A stretch of DNA of 64,000 nt, from the NCBI RefSeq assembly GCF_000526375.1, contig NZ_JAFY01000002.1, positions 682,001 through 746,000 of the forward strand. Direction: 5' to 3'. How positions within the stretch are numbered: position 1 is the first letter of the stretch; each line of letters opens with the position of its first letter. The notes under the pieces are model-generated. The model was not told the DNA's origin. It was given only the letters and a program-made list of their open reading frames with translations, and made no database searches. Both the position numbers and the translations under genes were made by a program. The DNA is from Aminiphilus circumscriptus DSM 16581 (lineage in GTDB: Bacteria; Synergistota; Synergistia; Synergistales; Aminiphilaceae). Of this stretch, positions 1 through 8,642 are shown one piece after another.

Positions 1-49
1 GACAACTGTCCCCGGCGTCGCAGAGACGTGCGTCTTCGATTTTTTCCAA
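1..49 (-). CDS. Start of a gene cut by the window edge (possibly PxpB/KipI-like)
   Basis: Sixteen codons are visible, from a TTG start. The start is preceded three bases away by GAGGTGATC, a near-perfect ribosome-binding site, and the frame upstream is closed by a TGA. The peptide begins MEKIEDARLCDAGDS. This is compatible with the first residues of PxpB/KipI subunits of 5-oxoprolinase, which carry a short strand followed by a GDS/GDR motif, but it is far too short to assign. The context supports the idea, because the upstream NRAMP-like gene belongs to a type commonly found in pxp operons. The gene reads off the left edge. Confidence 0.35.
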   Translation of the reverse strand, partial: MEKIEDARLCDAGDSC

Positions 50-187
50 GAGGATCACCTCGTTTCCGTTGAAGAGGAGCGGAGAACGTCAACTGCCGCT
101 CCTCCCCATTCTACGTCATTGTTCCGTTCAGGTCGGGGCCGTGCTCTCCGCTGTCCCGTCCCGTTTCCTTCCCGATTGTACGCCATT

Positions 188-1435
188 CTACCGGATCAGA
201 TCGACGATCTTGCTCAAGGACTGCCATCCCATCCAGGCCGTGAAGGCCACCATGACGTAGCCCGAGGCGGTGAGAAATCTGGGATGGCGGTACAGCTCGC
301 CCACGATGTCCTTGCGGTGGGCGGCGAGCAGCATGGAGAGGAGCGACAGGGGCAGAATGAGTCCGTTGATGGAACCGGCGAAGATCAACAGGTTCACCGG
401 TCTTCCCAACGTGGTGAAAATGGTGGTGGAGGCTACGATGAAGCCGATGATCCACCAGCGCTGATGCGTTTTCACGACCCGGAAGAGGGTCTGCAGGAAC
501 GAGATGGAGGTGTAGGAGGCACCTGCCACGGACGTGACGGCGGCGGCCCAGAGGACCACACCGAAAATCTTGTAGCCGATCATGCCCGCTCCGATCTGGA
601 AGGCCGAGGCGGGGGGATTGGACGGGTCGAGCGGTTTGCCCATGGCCACCACGCCGAGGATGGCGAGGAAGAGGAGAAAACGCATGATACCCGTGATGGC
701 GATGCCCTGGACGGAGCCGAAGCTGATCTGCCTTACCTTGTCCACGCCGGTGATGCCCGCGTCGATGATGCGGTGTGCTCCCGAGAAGGTGATGTAGCCG
801 CCCACGGTGCCGCCCACCAGGGTGAGCACGGTCATCCAATCGACGGTGCTTGGAAGGATGGATTCCTTGAGGGCCAAGGCGACGGGCGGCTGGGTCTTGA
901 AGACCATGAAACAGACCAGGGCGATCATGAGGAAGCCGAGGATTTTTGTGAAGGTGTCCATGGTCTTGCCCATTTCCTTGTTCAGGAAGATCAGAATCGC
1001 CACTCCGGCGCTGAAGATCGCCCCCAGAGCGAGGGGGGCGCCGAAGAGGACATTCATGCCCAGGGCAGCCCCGGCGATGTTGCCGATGTTGAAGACGAGC
1101 CCTCCCAGGGCGACCGCGAAGGCGAGAAAATACCCGAGGCCCGGAATGACCCGGTTCGCCACGTCCTGGGCGCGCATGCCCGAAACGCCGAGAATGCGCC
1201 AGATGTTGAGCTGTACCACCACGTCGATGAGAATGCTCGCGAGAATGGCGAAGGCGAAGGCGGCCTTGAGCTTGTCCGTGAAGACCGCCGTCTGGGTGAG
1301 AAAACCTGGGCCGATGGCCGAGGTGGCCATCAGGAAGGCCGCGCCCAGAAGGACGCTCAGCATTTCCTTGCGGGATGCCACGGCATCCCCGATGGAGCCG
1401 GGTTGGGATGGGGTAGTGCGGGTCGGATCGGACAT
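188..1435 (-). CDS. NRAMP-like membrane carrier without the metal-binding motif
   Basis: Encodes a polytopic inner-membrane protein of 415 residues with about 11 hydrophobic segments and the NRAMP/LeuT-type pattern. The first helix reads SAIGPGFLTQTAVF where true Mn/Fe NRAMP transporters have DPGN, and the sixth-helix region reads TFSGAHRIIDAG without the usual MPH. The metal ligands are therefore absent. Proteins of this subtype (for example B. subtilis YcsG) sit beside 5-oxoprolinase genes and are thought to carry an organic substrate such as 5-oxoproline; I infer the same here. The start at 1435 was preferred to an upstream one because GGAGGTG lies eight bases before it. The next gene downstream on this strand starts at 49. 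No convincing terminator was seen between them. Confidence 0.85.
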   Translation of the reverse strand: MSDPTRTTPSQPGSIGDAVASRKEMLSVLLGAAFLMATSAIGPGFLTQTAVFTDKLKAAFAFAILASILIDVVVQLNIWRILGVSGMRAQDVANRVIPGLGYFLAFAVALGGLVFNIGNIAGAALGMNVLFGAPLALGAIFSAGVAILIFLNKEMGKTMDTFTKILGFLMIALVCFMVFKTQPPVALALKESILPSTVDWMTVLTLVGGTVGGYITFSGAHRIIDAGITGVDKVRQISFGSVQGIAITGIMRFLLFLAILGVVAMGKPLDPSNPPASAFQIGAGMIGYKIFGVVLWAAAVTSVAGASYTSISFLQTLFRVVKTHQRWWIIGFIVASTTIFTTLGRPVNLLIFAGSINGLILPLSLLSMLLAAHRKDIVGELYRHPRFLTASGYVMVAFTAWMGWQSLSKIVDLIR

Positions 1436-1656
1436 GAGGAACACCTCCGGAAAAAGATGATAGAACTCCTGCCCGATATACAAGCAAAAAAGTTGCCGAT
1501 TTCGGAAAAAACAGTGCCGAACTCCGCTTCGGAGGAGAATATCCCTGCAACGACGGAGACGACACGAAATGCGCCCTTTCTTCGGAAGCGTCGGAATGCA
1601 AGGAGAACAGGACTTCCTTCGGGAAAAACGTGCGCGGAAGGGCCGAGGCTGTGCGC

Positions 1657-2895
1657 TCAGGCGCGCTTTCTTCGGGGCAAGCCCAGTTCCCGCCTATGCC
1701 AGGTCACTGTGCGGGGTGGAACGCCCAGTTCCCGTGCGAGAGCGGCGTCGCTCTTTCCCTCTTCCCATCCGCGTCGGATGGCGCCCCGAAGGGCCGCGAC
1801 GGTCAGGTCCGGACGGGCTGCCGTGCCTCGGGCGAGAAGCGCTGCAAGAAGGAGTGTTCCCCGGGGCGTGGAGGCCCATGTGGAGGAAGCGGTGCGCTGC
1901 ACCGTAGAGGGAGCCAGACCGGACAGGGACGCCGCCTCGGAGAGCGTCATCGGCTCCGGTGTATCGACCTCGCCCCGGAGAAACCGTTCCTGTCTTTCTC
2001 CGAGAAGAAATCCAAGGCGCAGTTTCGTGCGGTACCGTGCGGCGAGGGCGCCGAGGGCGGATCGGGTGCAGCGGGGAAGTGATGCCGTCTTCCCCGTCGC
2101 CGCTCTCGCCATGCCCATGTCCAGGGTCAGGCGGGGCAGGTTTTCCCGCAGAAGCCGCACGGAAAGCGTTCCCTTCCGATCGAAGCGGAGTTCCAGCTCG
2201 GGAAGGATGAAGTGGGGGCGGCAAAAGGAGCTGCCGGGATGCGGGTCAAGGCGCCGCAAGATTCCGAGGGCTTCCTCGATGCGTTTTTTCTCCCATCCCA
2301 GGCGCTTTTGCAGGGAATGCCAGTCCCGTCGCTCCAGCTCCTCCCGCCCGAAGCGCAGCAGAAGGGGCGGGTCCGAAGCGCCTGGAAACGTGCGACGGAG
2401 CTGCAGCAGAAGGCATTCCGCAAGGTCCGGGGCGAAGAGCCCCGGAGGTTCCACCGTCTCGCGAAGACGGAGGAGAAGTGCTTCAAAATCCTTTTGGTTC
2501 ACTCCGAGCGTTCTCGCCAGTTCCTCCGGCGGTGCGGCGAGATATCCCCGACCGTCCAGACAGAGGGAGAGCTTTTCCGCGGCATTTTCTCCGAGAATGT
2601 CCGCTTCGGGAATCAGCGGCAGTTGCAGGGCGAGATGCTCTTCGAGGGTTGTCGGTGCGGCGAGATGTTCCCAGAACTCCTCGTCGTGGAGGTGCTCGTC
2701 CTGGATGGACGCCGCGGAAGGAGGAAGGACCGAGAGGAGCGGATCCTCTCCGATCAGGTTTTCCAGCGCGGCGGCGAGATCGCCCGCCGGAGTGGTCAGG
2801 AGAGCGAGACGTCCCAGGAGCAGCGGCAGGGGAAGAAGGGTCAGTTTCGGTGCCGCGTCGAGCCGGAGTACTACTCCTCTGGAAGCGGGCACGGT
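1657..2895 (-). CDS. rpoN: Short, divergent sigma-54 factor (RpoN)
   Basis: Alternative sigma factor for -24/-12 promoters, which needs an AAA+ activator to open the promoter. The protein is about 412 residues, shorter than the usual 450-500. Region I is recognisable (leucine-rich, LENLIGEDPLLSV near residues 46-58). The C-terminal part has the helix-turn-helix LSEAASLSGLAPSTVQR, the hallmark STPRG segment and a degenerate RpoN box, PPRTVTWHRRELGLP, in place of ARRTVAKYRE. It starts with a GTG whose last two bases lie in the TGA stop of the response-regulator gene (a GTGA overlap), so the two are translationally coupled; the shared bases are 2895-2898. The altered RpoN box suggests modified -24 recognition, but this is inference. 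Confidence 0.88.
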   Translation of the reverse strand, partial: TVPASRGVVLRLDAAPKLTLLPLPLLLGRLALLTTPAGDLAAALENLIGEDPLLSVLPPSAASIQDEHLHDEEFWEHLAAPTTLEEHLALQLPLIPEADILGENAAEKLSLCLDGRGYLAAPPEELARTLGVNQKDFEALLLRLRETVEPPGLFAPDLAECLLLQLRRTFPGASDPPLLLRFGREELERRDWHSLQKRLGWEKKRIEEALGILRRLDPHPGSSFCRPHFILPELELRFDRKGTLSVRLLRENLPRLTLDMGMARAATGKTASLPRCTRSALGALAARYRTKLRLGFLLGERQERFLRGEVDTPEPMTLSEAASLSGLAPSTVQRTASSTWASTPRGTLLLAALLARGTAARPDLTVAALRGAIRRGWEEGKSDAALARELGVPPRTVTWHRRELGLPRRKRA

Positions 2896-4238
2896 CACAC
2901 CAGGTGGTGTTTCTGAAGCTTCCGCAACAAGGCGTAGCGGGAGATGCCGAGACTCGCCGCGGCTTTCGTGCGGTTGCCCTCGTGTTCCGCCAGAACGTTT
3001 TTCAGGATGGTCCGCTCCCCCGCCACAAGGCGGTCCTGAAGGGAGCCCGTTTCCTCGGCGCCGTAGGGCTCCCGGGAGAGGGCTTCCACCATCTCCGCCG
3101 GGAGGTCGCAGAGGCGGATGTCCGTCTCTGCGGGGTTTTTCAGGATGCAGATACGCTCCAGGAGATTGCGGAGTTCCCGCACGTTTCCGGGCCAGGAGTA
3201 GCGGAGGAAAACCTCCTGCACGTCGGGGGTGAGGCCGCGAAGCGTTCCGCCCCGTTTCCGGTTGAACTCCGCGAGAAAGGTCTCGGCCAGGAGAAGCACG
3301 TCCCGTCCCCGCTCCCGAAGAGGAGGGAGTGAAAGAGGAATGGTGGCGATGCGGTAGTAGAGATCCTGCCGGAAGGTCCCCTTTTCCACCCGTTCCCGGA
3401 GATCCGCCGCAGTGGCGCAGATCACACGAAGGGAGACCTTCCGCTCCCGGGTCGCTCCGAGGGGGCGCACCGTGCGGTCGTCCAGGAAACGCAGGAGTTT
3501 TCCCTGCAAAGCCTGGGGGAGGTCGGCGATCTCGTCCAGGAAGAGCGTGCCGCCGTCGGCGCTCTCGATGAGCCCGATTCGGTCCTGGGAGGCTCCCGTG
3601 TAGGCTCCCCTGCGAGAGCCGAAGAGTTCCACCTCCAGGAGAGACTCCGGAATGGCGGCGCAGTTCAGGGCGATGAAATCCCCGGAGTCGTCCGAGACGT
3701 GGGCAATCAGGCGGGCGAGCACCTCCTTTCCCGTGCCGCTCTCTCCCGAGAGAAGTACGTTCACGTCCCGGTGTTCCGCGATGCGTTCCACCGTGTCCCG
3801 GAGAGTTTCCAAGGCGGGGCAGTCCCCCACGAGGGGAACGGTCTTGTCCCGCTGCAGCCTCGAAATGCGGCGCTTCAGCAGAATCGACTCCGCCGCCCGG
3901 GCGACGAGATTCGTCACCGCTTCGAGGGGAAAGGGTTTGTCGAGGAAATCGTAGGCACCCTCCTGGATTGCCCGAACGATGGTGGGAGAGTCGCCGTAGG
4001 CGGTCATCACCACCACCTTCGCGTCGTTTTTAGTCCGGAGGATGGAGGGGAGCGCCCCGATGCCGTCCCCGTCGGGAAGGCGCACATCCAGAAGGACCAC
4101 ATCGGGGGACCGTTCCTGCAAAAGCCGCTCCAGATCGGCGAGGGAGTAGGCCGAGGCGACCTCGTATCCCTCCTTTTCGAGAGCCACCGCCAATCCTCTG
4201 TTCAGGTTCTTTTCGTCGTCCACGATCCAGACTTCCAT
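2895..4238 (-). CDS. NtrC-type sigma-54 activating response regulator
   Basis: Cytoplasmic transcription activator of 447 residues. Residues 1-118 form a receiver domain with acidic pocket D7/D8, phospho-acceptor D51 in DVVLLDVRLP, T79 and K101. The central AAA+ domain has Walker A GESGTGKE at about 155-162, the sigma-54 contact loop as GAYTGA (201-206, Tyr instead of the common Phe, a known variant) and Walker B GGTLFLDEI. The C-terminus is a Fis-type helix-turn-helix (NRTKAAASLGISRYALLRKL). The start at 4238 lies four bases after the kinase gene and is preceded by AAGGAG; longer upstream readings would overlap the kinase. Its natural partners are the adjacent kinase and sigma-54, suggesting a self-contained signalling unit controlling the symporter or other -24/-12 promoters. 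Confidence 0.93.
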   Translation of the reverse strand: MEVWIVDDEKNLNRGLAVALEKEGYEVASAYSLADLERLLQERSPDVVLLDVRLPDGDGIGALPSILRTKNDAKVVVMTAYGDSPTIVRAIQEGAYDFLDKPFPLEAVTNLVARAAESILLKRRISRLQRDKTVPLVGDCPALETLRDTVERIAEHRDVNVLLSGESGTGKEVLARLIAHVSDDSGDFIALNCAAIPESLLEVELFGSRRGAYTGASQDRIGLIESADGGTLFLDEIADLPQALQGKLLRFLDDRTVRPLGATRERKVSLRVICATAADLRERVEKGTFRQDLYYRIATIPLSLPPLRERGRDVLLLAETFLAEFNRKRGGTLRGLTPDVQEVFLRYSWPGNVRELRNLLERICILKNPAETDIRLCDLPAEMVEALSREPYGAEETGSLQDRLVAGERTILKNVLAEHEGNRTKAAASLGISRYALLRKLQKHHLV

Positions 4239-4242
4239 GACG

Positions 4243-5496
4243 TCATCGCTCCTTATCCTGTTCGGCGGTGGCGGGGAGGACCACCGTGAAGGTTGTCCCC
4301 TCCGGGGAGGTATCCACCGACACGGTTCCTCCGTGTCCTCCGACGATCCGGTGCACGATGGAAAGTCCCAGACCCGTTCCTTCCGGGCGGGTGGTGAAGA
4401 AGGGGTCGAAGATCCGCTCGAGCAGCTCCGCGGGAATTCCCGTTCCCTCGTCGGTGACGGAAAGGGCGATTCCGTTTTTGTGCCGGAATGCCCGGAGGAT
4501 GACCCGTCCACCTCCGGGCTGGGCGCTCACGGCGTTCAGCGTCAGGTTGAGCAACACCTGTTTCAGCTGTTGCGCGTCCCCCCAGAGGGAGGGGCAATCC
4601 GCTTCCACCTCCCGGAGCAGTCGGATGTTCGCGGCGCTGCAGGAGGAGGCGGTCATCTGCTCCGTCCAGACGAGGAGTTCCCCCGGATCCACCGGGCCGA
4701 AAAGCGGTGTTCCCGGTCGTGCGTAGGTCAGAAGCTGGGAGACGGTCTGATTCAGTCGGTCCACTTCGCTGCCGAGCACCGCCAGATGTTCGGCGTCCCG
4801 GGGGGAGATACTGTTCCGCAGCAGATCCAGGCGAATGCGCATGCTGGCCAGGGGGTTCTTCACCTCGTGGGCCACCGCGGCGGCGACGGAGCCCAGGGCC
4901 GCGAGGCGTTCCACCCGCGCCGCCTCTTTCTGGAAATTCTGCCATTGTTGCAGATTGTCCACCATCTCGTTGAACGCCTCGTGCAGCGCCTCCAGTTCGT
5001 AGGGACTTCGGGAAAGCGGGGGAAGGCGCACCCAGCGGCCGGAGCGCATCTGTTCGCACCCCCAGGCGAGAATCTTCATGGGGCGGGTCAGGCTATAGGC
5101 CAGAAACACCGCAAGCTCCACGGCGACGAGAAATCCGATGAGTCCCACCACGAGGACATAACGCTGATGATAGACAAGAGCGGTGAGAATCGCCGTCCGG
5201 TCCAGGGAAAAGCGGCGGACCATGCCGTCGGCGCTTTTGATCTCCTCCCCCGGCTGCTCCGGAGACACCTCTCGCCAGGAAGGGGCCAGGGTCTGAAGAA
5301 GAACCTCCGTCCGGTCGGCGCGGAGATTTTCCGCGGCGGAGCGGGTGTTGTCGAAAAGAATGCGGGCCTCCTGGACGCGCTCCAGAAATCCCTGGGTCAG
5401 GGCTGTTCCCACGGTGAGGCTCGTCAGTCCGATGGCCGCCGCCATGAGCAGCGCCTTGATGCGCGTTTCCGTGCTCCATGACCGAGGGCGCCTCAT
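4243..5496 (-). CDS. Membrane sensor histidine kinase
   Basis: Two-component sensor of 417 residues. Transmembrane segments lie at about 14-34 and 113-135, flanking a periplasmic sensor of only about 78 residues; a HAMP-like linker follows. The dimerisation/phosphotransfer helix carries the phospho-acceptor H210 in VAHEVKNPLASMR, the motif of NtrB/AtoS-type kinases that pair with sigma-54 activators. The ATPase domain has the N box (NLTLNAVSAQ), G1 (DEGTGIP), F box (FDPFFTT) and G2 (GTGLGLS). The ATG overlaps the TGA of the symporter gene (ATGA), and the regulator gene follows after four bases, so symporter, kinase, regulator and sigma-54 appear to be one transcript. The signal sensed is unknown; linkage to the symporter suggests its substrate. 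Confidence 0.93.
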   Translation of the reverse strand: MRRPRSWSTETRIKALLMAAAIGLTSLTVGTALTQGFLERVQEARILFDNTRSAAENLRADRTEVLLQTLAPSWREVSPEQPGEEIKSADGMVRRFSLDRTAILTALVYHQRYVLVVGLIGFLVAVELAVFLAYSLTRPMKILAWGCEQMRSGRWVRLPPLSRSPYELEALHEAFNEMVDNLQQWQNFQKEAARVERLAALGSVAAAVAHEVKNPLASMRIRLDLLRNSISPRDAEHLAVLGSEVDRLNQTVSQLLTYARPGTPLFGPVDPGELLVWTEQMTASSCSAANIRLLREVEADCPSLWGDAQQLKQVLLNLTLNAVSAQPGGGRVILRAFRHKNGIALSVTDEGTGIPAELLERIFDPFFTTRPEGTGLGLSIVHRIVGGHGGTVSVDTSPEGTTFTVVLPATAEQDKER

Positions 5497-6884
5497 CGCA
5501 GACTCCTCCAGGGGCTGAAATAGAGTAGTCCCTCCAGGGCCAGGGCGGGCAGCAGGGCCAGCTCCGGGAGAATTCCGAGGACGACCGTGAGGAACAGGTG
5601 GAGCAGAAGCGCCGCGGCGAGAGGAAAGAACAGCTCTTTCCTGCGGGGTCTCCGGATCACGTAGAGGGGGAGGAAAAAGCAGATGGCCACGACGGTCCAA
5701 CTGTAGCGTCCGATGAGCAGGATCCCCGGCAGGCGGAGTTGGCTCAGAAAGAGCGCCACCGTTGCGATGAACGCAATGGCCAGACGGTTTTTGAAGAGGA
5801 ACCGATCCTCCGCGACGAGATCCGCCCGTCCGCGTCCCTCCCGGGGAGAGAGATCGTAACAGAGGGAGCACGCGGCGAGGAGGAGCTGTGAGTTCGCGGT
5901 GCTCACCGCCGAGGCCAGCACCGCCAGAAAAAGCCCGAGGGCGGGAAGAGGCGGGAGCACGCTCTGGACGAGATCCGTGAAGGCCAGTTCGTCGCTGGGA
6001 GCCGAAACCCCCGGGAGAAGGACGAAGGAAGCAAGGCCGATGATCGTGAGTCCCACGTAGATGCTCCCGATGATGAGGGCCGAGAGCGCCAGGGTCGTGT
6101 AGGCGTCACGGGCGGTTCGGGCCGAGAGGAGACGGATGGCGTACTGGGGGTTCGCCGCCACGCCCAGCCCCCAGGAGAGCATCATGAGCAGCGTCACGAG
6201 GGGGCTCCATTCCTGATTCCAGGGATGCAGCATGGCCGGTGCGGTCTGTCGGAGCGCCTCGTGCACCGCCGAAAACGACCCCGCCCTGTTCAGGAGCGTC
6301 AGAGCCGCCAGTGCCACTCCTCCGGTGATGATGGCCAGATTCAGGACATCGCTCTTGGCCACCGAGGGAAGGCCGCCGAAGGTGGTGTAGAGGACGAAGA
6401 GGTAGACCAGCGACGAGGCCAGCAGGATCTTGATGTCCAGAAGCGCCCCCACGATTGTTCCGAAGGCCCGGAACTGGATGACGATGTAGAACGTATAGGC
6501 TCCCAGGAGGGACAGGGCGGAGAGAACGCGCAGACGCGGGTCTTCGAAGGTGTCGCCCAGCCATTGGGGAAGCGAGAGTGCCCGGCTCATCCGGAGTTTG
6601 CGGACGAGAAAGGGCATGAGGACCAGTCCGATGAGCCAGCCGTTGACGCTGCCGGTGAAGGCCACGTAGCCGTCCGTGTAGAGCCACATGGTGTATCCGA
6701 GGATGGACGCGGCGCTCATCCAGGTGGCGACGAAGGTTCCCACCATGGGGCCCGGACGGAGCCTGTTGCCCCCCACGTAGAAGAGCCGACGGTCCTCCTT
6801 CCAGGAAAAGGCCTGTCCCGCGAGAAAGACGAGGGCCAGGGTGTAGGCGCCGAAGGCGCACAGCTGCAGCAGCAGAACAGGCAT
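5493..6884 (-). CDS. Sodium:solute symporter (SSS family)
   Basis: Inner-membrane secondary transporter of 463 residues with about 13 hydrophobic segments. Features of the SSS fold include a first helix followed by YVGGNRLRPGPMVGTFVATW, the typical GG(N/R)xLxxxxxxxxxxATW region, and the segment LGAYTFYIVIQFRAFGTIVGA. The substrate cannot be read from sequence. The start at 6884 has GGAGGAGG eight bases upstream and overlaps the stop of a small membrane protein gene. It is followed by a kinase gene overlapping by four bases, so a transported metabolite is probably monitored by that kinase. Organic acids or amino acids are likely substrates for the family. Confidence 0.9.
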   Translation of the reverse strand: MPVLLLQLCAFGAYTLALVFLAGQAFSWKEDRRLFYVGGNRLRPGPMVGTFVATWMSAASILGYTMWLYTDGYVAFTGSVNGWLIGLVLMPFLVRKLRMSRALSLPQWLGDTFEDPRLRVLSALSLLGAYTFYIVIQFRAFGTIVGALLDIKILLASSLVYLFVLYTTFGGLPSVAKSDVLNLAIITGGVALAALTLLNRAGSFSAVHEALRQTAPAMLHPWNQEWSPLVTLLMMLSWGLGVAANPQYAIRLLSARTARDAYTTLALSALIIGSIYVGLTIIGLASFVLLPGVSAPSDELAFTDLVQSVLPPLPALGLFLAVLASAVSTANSQLLLAACSLCYDLSPREGRGRADLVAEDRFLFKNRLAIAFIATVALFLSQLRLPGILLIGRYSWTVVAICFFLPLYVIRRPRRKELFFPLAAALLLHLFLTVVLGILPELALLPALALEGLLYFSPWRSLR

Positions 6885-7003
6885 CACCGGCGCCTCCTCC
6901 GGAGAAAGAGGCAGAGGGCGACTGGTGCCAGGACGAGGAGGGCGAAGAGCCCCCAGTCCACGAACAGAAACGAAGAGAGTGAGAACGAATCCGGAATCGT
7001 CAA
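6884..7003 (-). CDS. Small single-pass membrane protein before the symporter
   Basis: A short frame whose TGA overlaps the symporter ATG. Its product ends with one hydrophobic helix (WGLFALLVLAPVALCLFL) and five arginines, which would hold the C-terminus in the cytoplasm. Small one-helix proteins encoded directly before symporters are known for other families (YhdT before PanF, MetS before MetP), so an accessory role is plausible. The frame is open up to an ATG at 7135, but a probable promoter -10 box covers that codon, so I chose the TTG at 7003 (39 residues). The ribosome-binding site for it is poor, and the exact start is uncertain. Confidence 0.45.
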   Translation of the reverse strand: MTIPDSFSLSSFLFVDWGLFALLVLAPVALCLFLRRRRR

Positions 7004-7133
7004 AGCGTCGTCGGGCTCCCTTGCGTTGAAATGGGTGACGGCGCGAGTTTTCGCCGGTCCCCTGAAGAGGCGGCCTGTCGGAACGGAGGCGTTTTTTCCC
7101 GGGGGTCGGTTTTTCCGCGCGGACACCGCCGTC

Positions 7134-7142
7134 ATTGTACCA
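7134..7142 (-). promoter_or_regulatory. Extended -10 promoter element for the symporter/sigma-54 operon
   Basis: Reading the minus strand, TGG then TACAAT forms an extended -10 box (TGnTACAAT) about 130 bases before the end of the small membrane protein gene. The -35 region is weak. It is the only good sigma-70-type element between this operon and the divergent ferritin-like gene. No -24/-12 element was found here. Confidence 0.35.
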
Positions 7143-7196
7143 TCCGGTGGATTGTGGCATCATGGCGGCAAAGTACGGAACGGGGAGGGATGCTTC

Positions 7197-7673
7197 GTGT
7201 TCACGCTCACCGCGGAGGAACTCCGTAACATGGCCATCGCGCTGGAGGAGACGGGGGCGAAGTTCTATCGCAACGCCGCCGGACTGCTTTCGCCAGGTCC
7301 GCTTGCGGACCTGTTCAACCGTCTCGCGGACTGGGAGGACCGGCACAGAGACTTTTTTTACGAACTCGGCTTCGACACGGAGGCAGGAGAGTTCGTCATC
7401 ACCGATCCCGACGAGGAGACCGCGGCGTATCTTCGGGTTCTTGCAGGATCGCGGGTTTTCTCGGCGGAACCGAAGTGCCTTTCCGGCGACGCTCCGACCC
7501 GCAGGGACATTCTTCAGGACGCCCTGGACCGGGAGAAGGAGAGCGTCGTCTTCTACTCGAGCCTCCGACAGGTCGTCACCTCCTATCGGGGAAAGGAGAT
7601 GCTGGAGCGCATCACCCGGGAGGAGCTCCATCATCTCCAGGTGCTCGCCCGGGAGCTTGAGGCGTCGTCCTGA
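7197..7673 (+). CDS. Ferritin-like di-iron protein (rubrerythrin family)
   Basis: A 158-residue four-helix-bundle protein. Iron-ligand motifs are visible as a first-helix Glu in ALEETGAKFY, a WEDRHRDFF motif (ExxH), a third-helix Glu in DREKESVVFY and a fourth-helix EELHHL (ExxH). There is no C-terminal rubredoxin domain, so it is a stand-alone rubrerythrin-like protein of the kind that detoxifies peroxide or stores iron in anaerobes. The GTG at 7197 was chosen because GGGGAGGG precedes it by seven bases; the much longer open frame upstream is antisense to the symporter. It is followed 48 bases later by a hydrolase gene, probably co-transcribed. Confidence 0.85.
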   Translation: MFTLTAEELRNMAIALEETGAKFYRNAAGLLSPGPLADLFNRLADWEDRHRDFFYELGFDTEAGEFVITDPDEETAAYLRVLAGSRVFSAEPKCLSGDAPTRRDILQDALDREKESVVFYSSLRQVVTSYRGKEMLERITREELHHLQVLARELEASS

Positions 7674-7721
7674 TCCTGTGCGGTGCCGAAGCGCGAAGAT
7701 GGAGAACGAGGAGGAACGTGC

Positions 7722-8489
7722 ATGACGGAAATCTTTCGACGTACCACCCTGAGCCGCACCGCCGATGCCGAGCCCGTGCGCATCGCCTATCTGGAGAAGG
7801 GGCGACCCGAGCCGGGAACGCCCTCCTTCGTTGTGGCGCCGGGAATCTGGGAGCCCGCGGAGCGTGCTCTGCCGCTTCTGGAGGCTGTGGATGGCCATGC
7901 CGTGGCGGTGAGTTTTCGCGGGCGGGGTGACAGCGACACCCCGCGCCGCGGTTACGACCTGGAACATCACCTGGGTGATCTCGAGGCGGTGGTGGACGCC
8001 TCCGGAGCGGAGTGCCTGTGTCTTCTCGGATTTTCCCGGGGTGTCGGCTATGCGCTCGGCTATGCGGCGCGTCACCGCTCCCGGGTGGCGGGGATGGTTC
8101 TGGTCGATTCCAAGGCCCGGCACAGTGCGCCTCAACCCGGCACTGCGGACATGTGGAAGGGACGAACCCATCTCGGGCGCCCCATTCCGGAGTTCATTCG
8201 GGGAATCGCGCTGGACGGCATGGAACGGGAATCCCGGGAGGTCCTTTTCTGGGACGAGCTGCCTCTCCTCGACGTCCCCGTTCTTGTTCTGCGGGGAACC
8301 TGGCGGGAGAGTCCCATTCCCTCGAACGTGAGCGAAGAGGATGCGTCCCGCTACGAGAGACTGCTTCGCTTCGGAGAGGTCATCGAGTTCGAGCGCTCGG
8401 GGCACATGATTCCCGACGAGGAACCCGAACGTTACGCGGCGACGGTGAAACGTTTCTTTCACGCCCTGAGGAAGAAATGCGTTTTCTGA
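7722..8489 (+). CDS. Alpha/beta-hydrolase
   Basis: Soluble 255-residue hydrolase. The nucleophile elbow is GFSRGVG (GxSxG), an oxyanion-side motif is in FRGRGDSDTP, and the catalytic His lies in RSGHMIPDE close to the C-terminus, the order of the alpha/beta-hydrolase fold. The likely acid is in the strand ending DVPVLVLRG or shortly after it. The substrate is unknown; the family includes esterases, lactonases and C-C bond hydrolases. The start has GAGGAGG nine bases upstream. It lies downstream of the ferritin-like gene and ends before a strong hairpin. Confidence 0.85.
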   Translation: MTEIFRRTTLSRTADAEPVRIAYLEKGRPEPGTPSFVVAPGIWEPAERALPLLEAVDGHAVAVSFRGRGDSDTPRRGYDLEHHLGDLEAVVDASGAECLCLLGFSRGVGYALGYAARHRSRVAGMVLVDSKARHSAPQPGTADMWKGRTHLGRPIPEFIRGIALDGMERESREVLFWDELPLLDVPVLVLRGTWRESPIPSNVSEEDASRYERLLRFGEVIEFERSGHMIPDEEPERYAATVKRFFHALRKKCVF

Positions 8490-8642
8490 AGAAGAGGACA
8501 TTGCTGAAGGCGGTTTTTCGTTCCCCGGAGCCGCTCTCCGGGACCGTTTTGATGCCGTTTTCCGATTTTTTCCGGCTCCGGGCTTCTCTCAGAAGTATGC
8601 GAGAAGGAGCTGTTTTCGCCCCACAGCGGGGATGTTCCGTAA

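Noticed and set aside
119-3232. A 1037-codon plus-strand frame opposite the NRAMP-like and rpoN genes
   Set aside because: It spans two well-identified genes on the other strand, has no recognisable motif and an abnormal composition.
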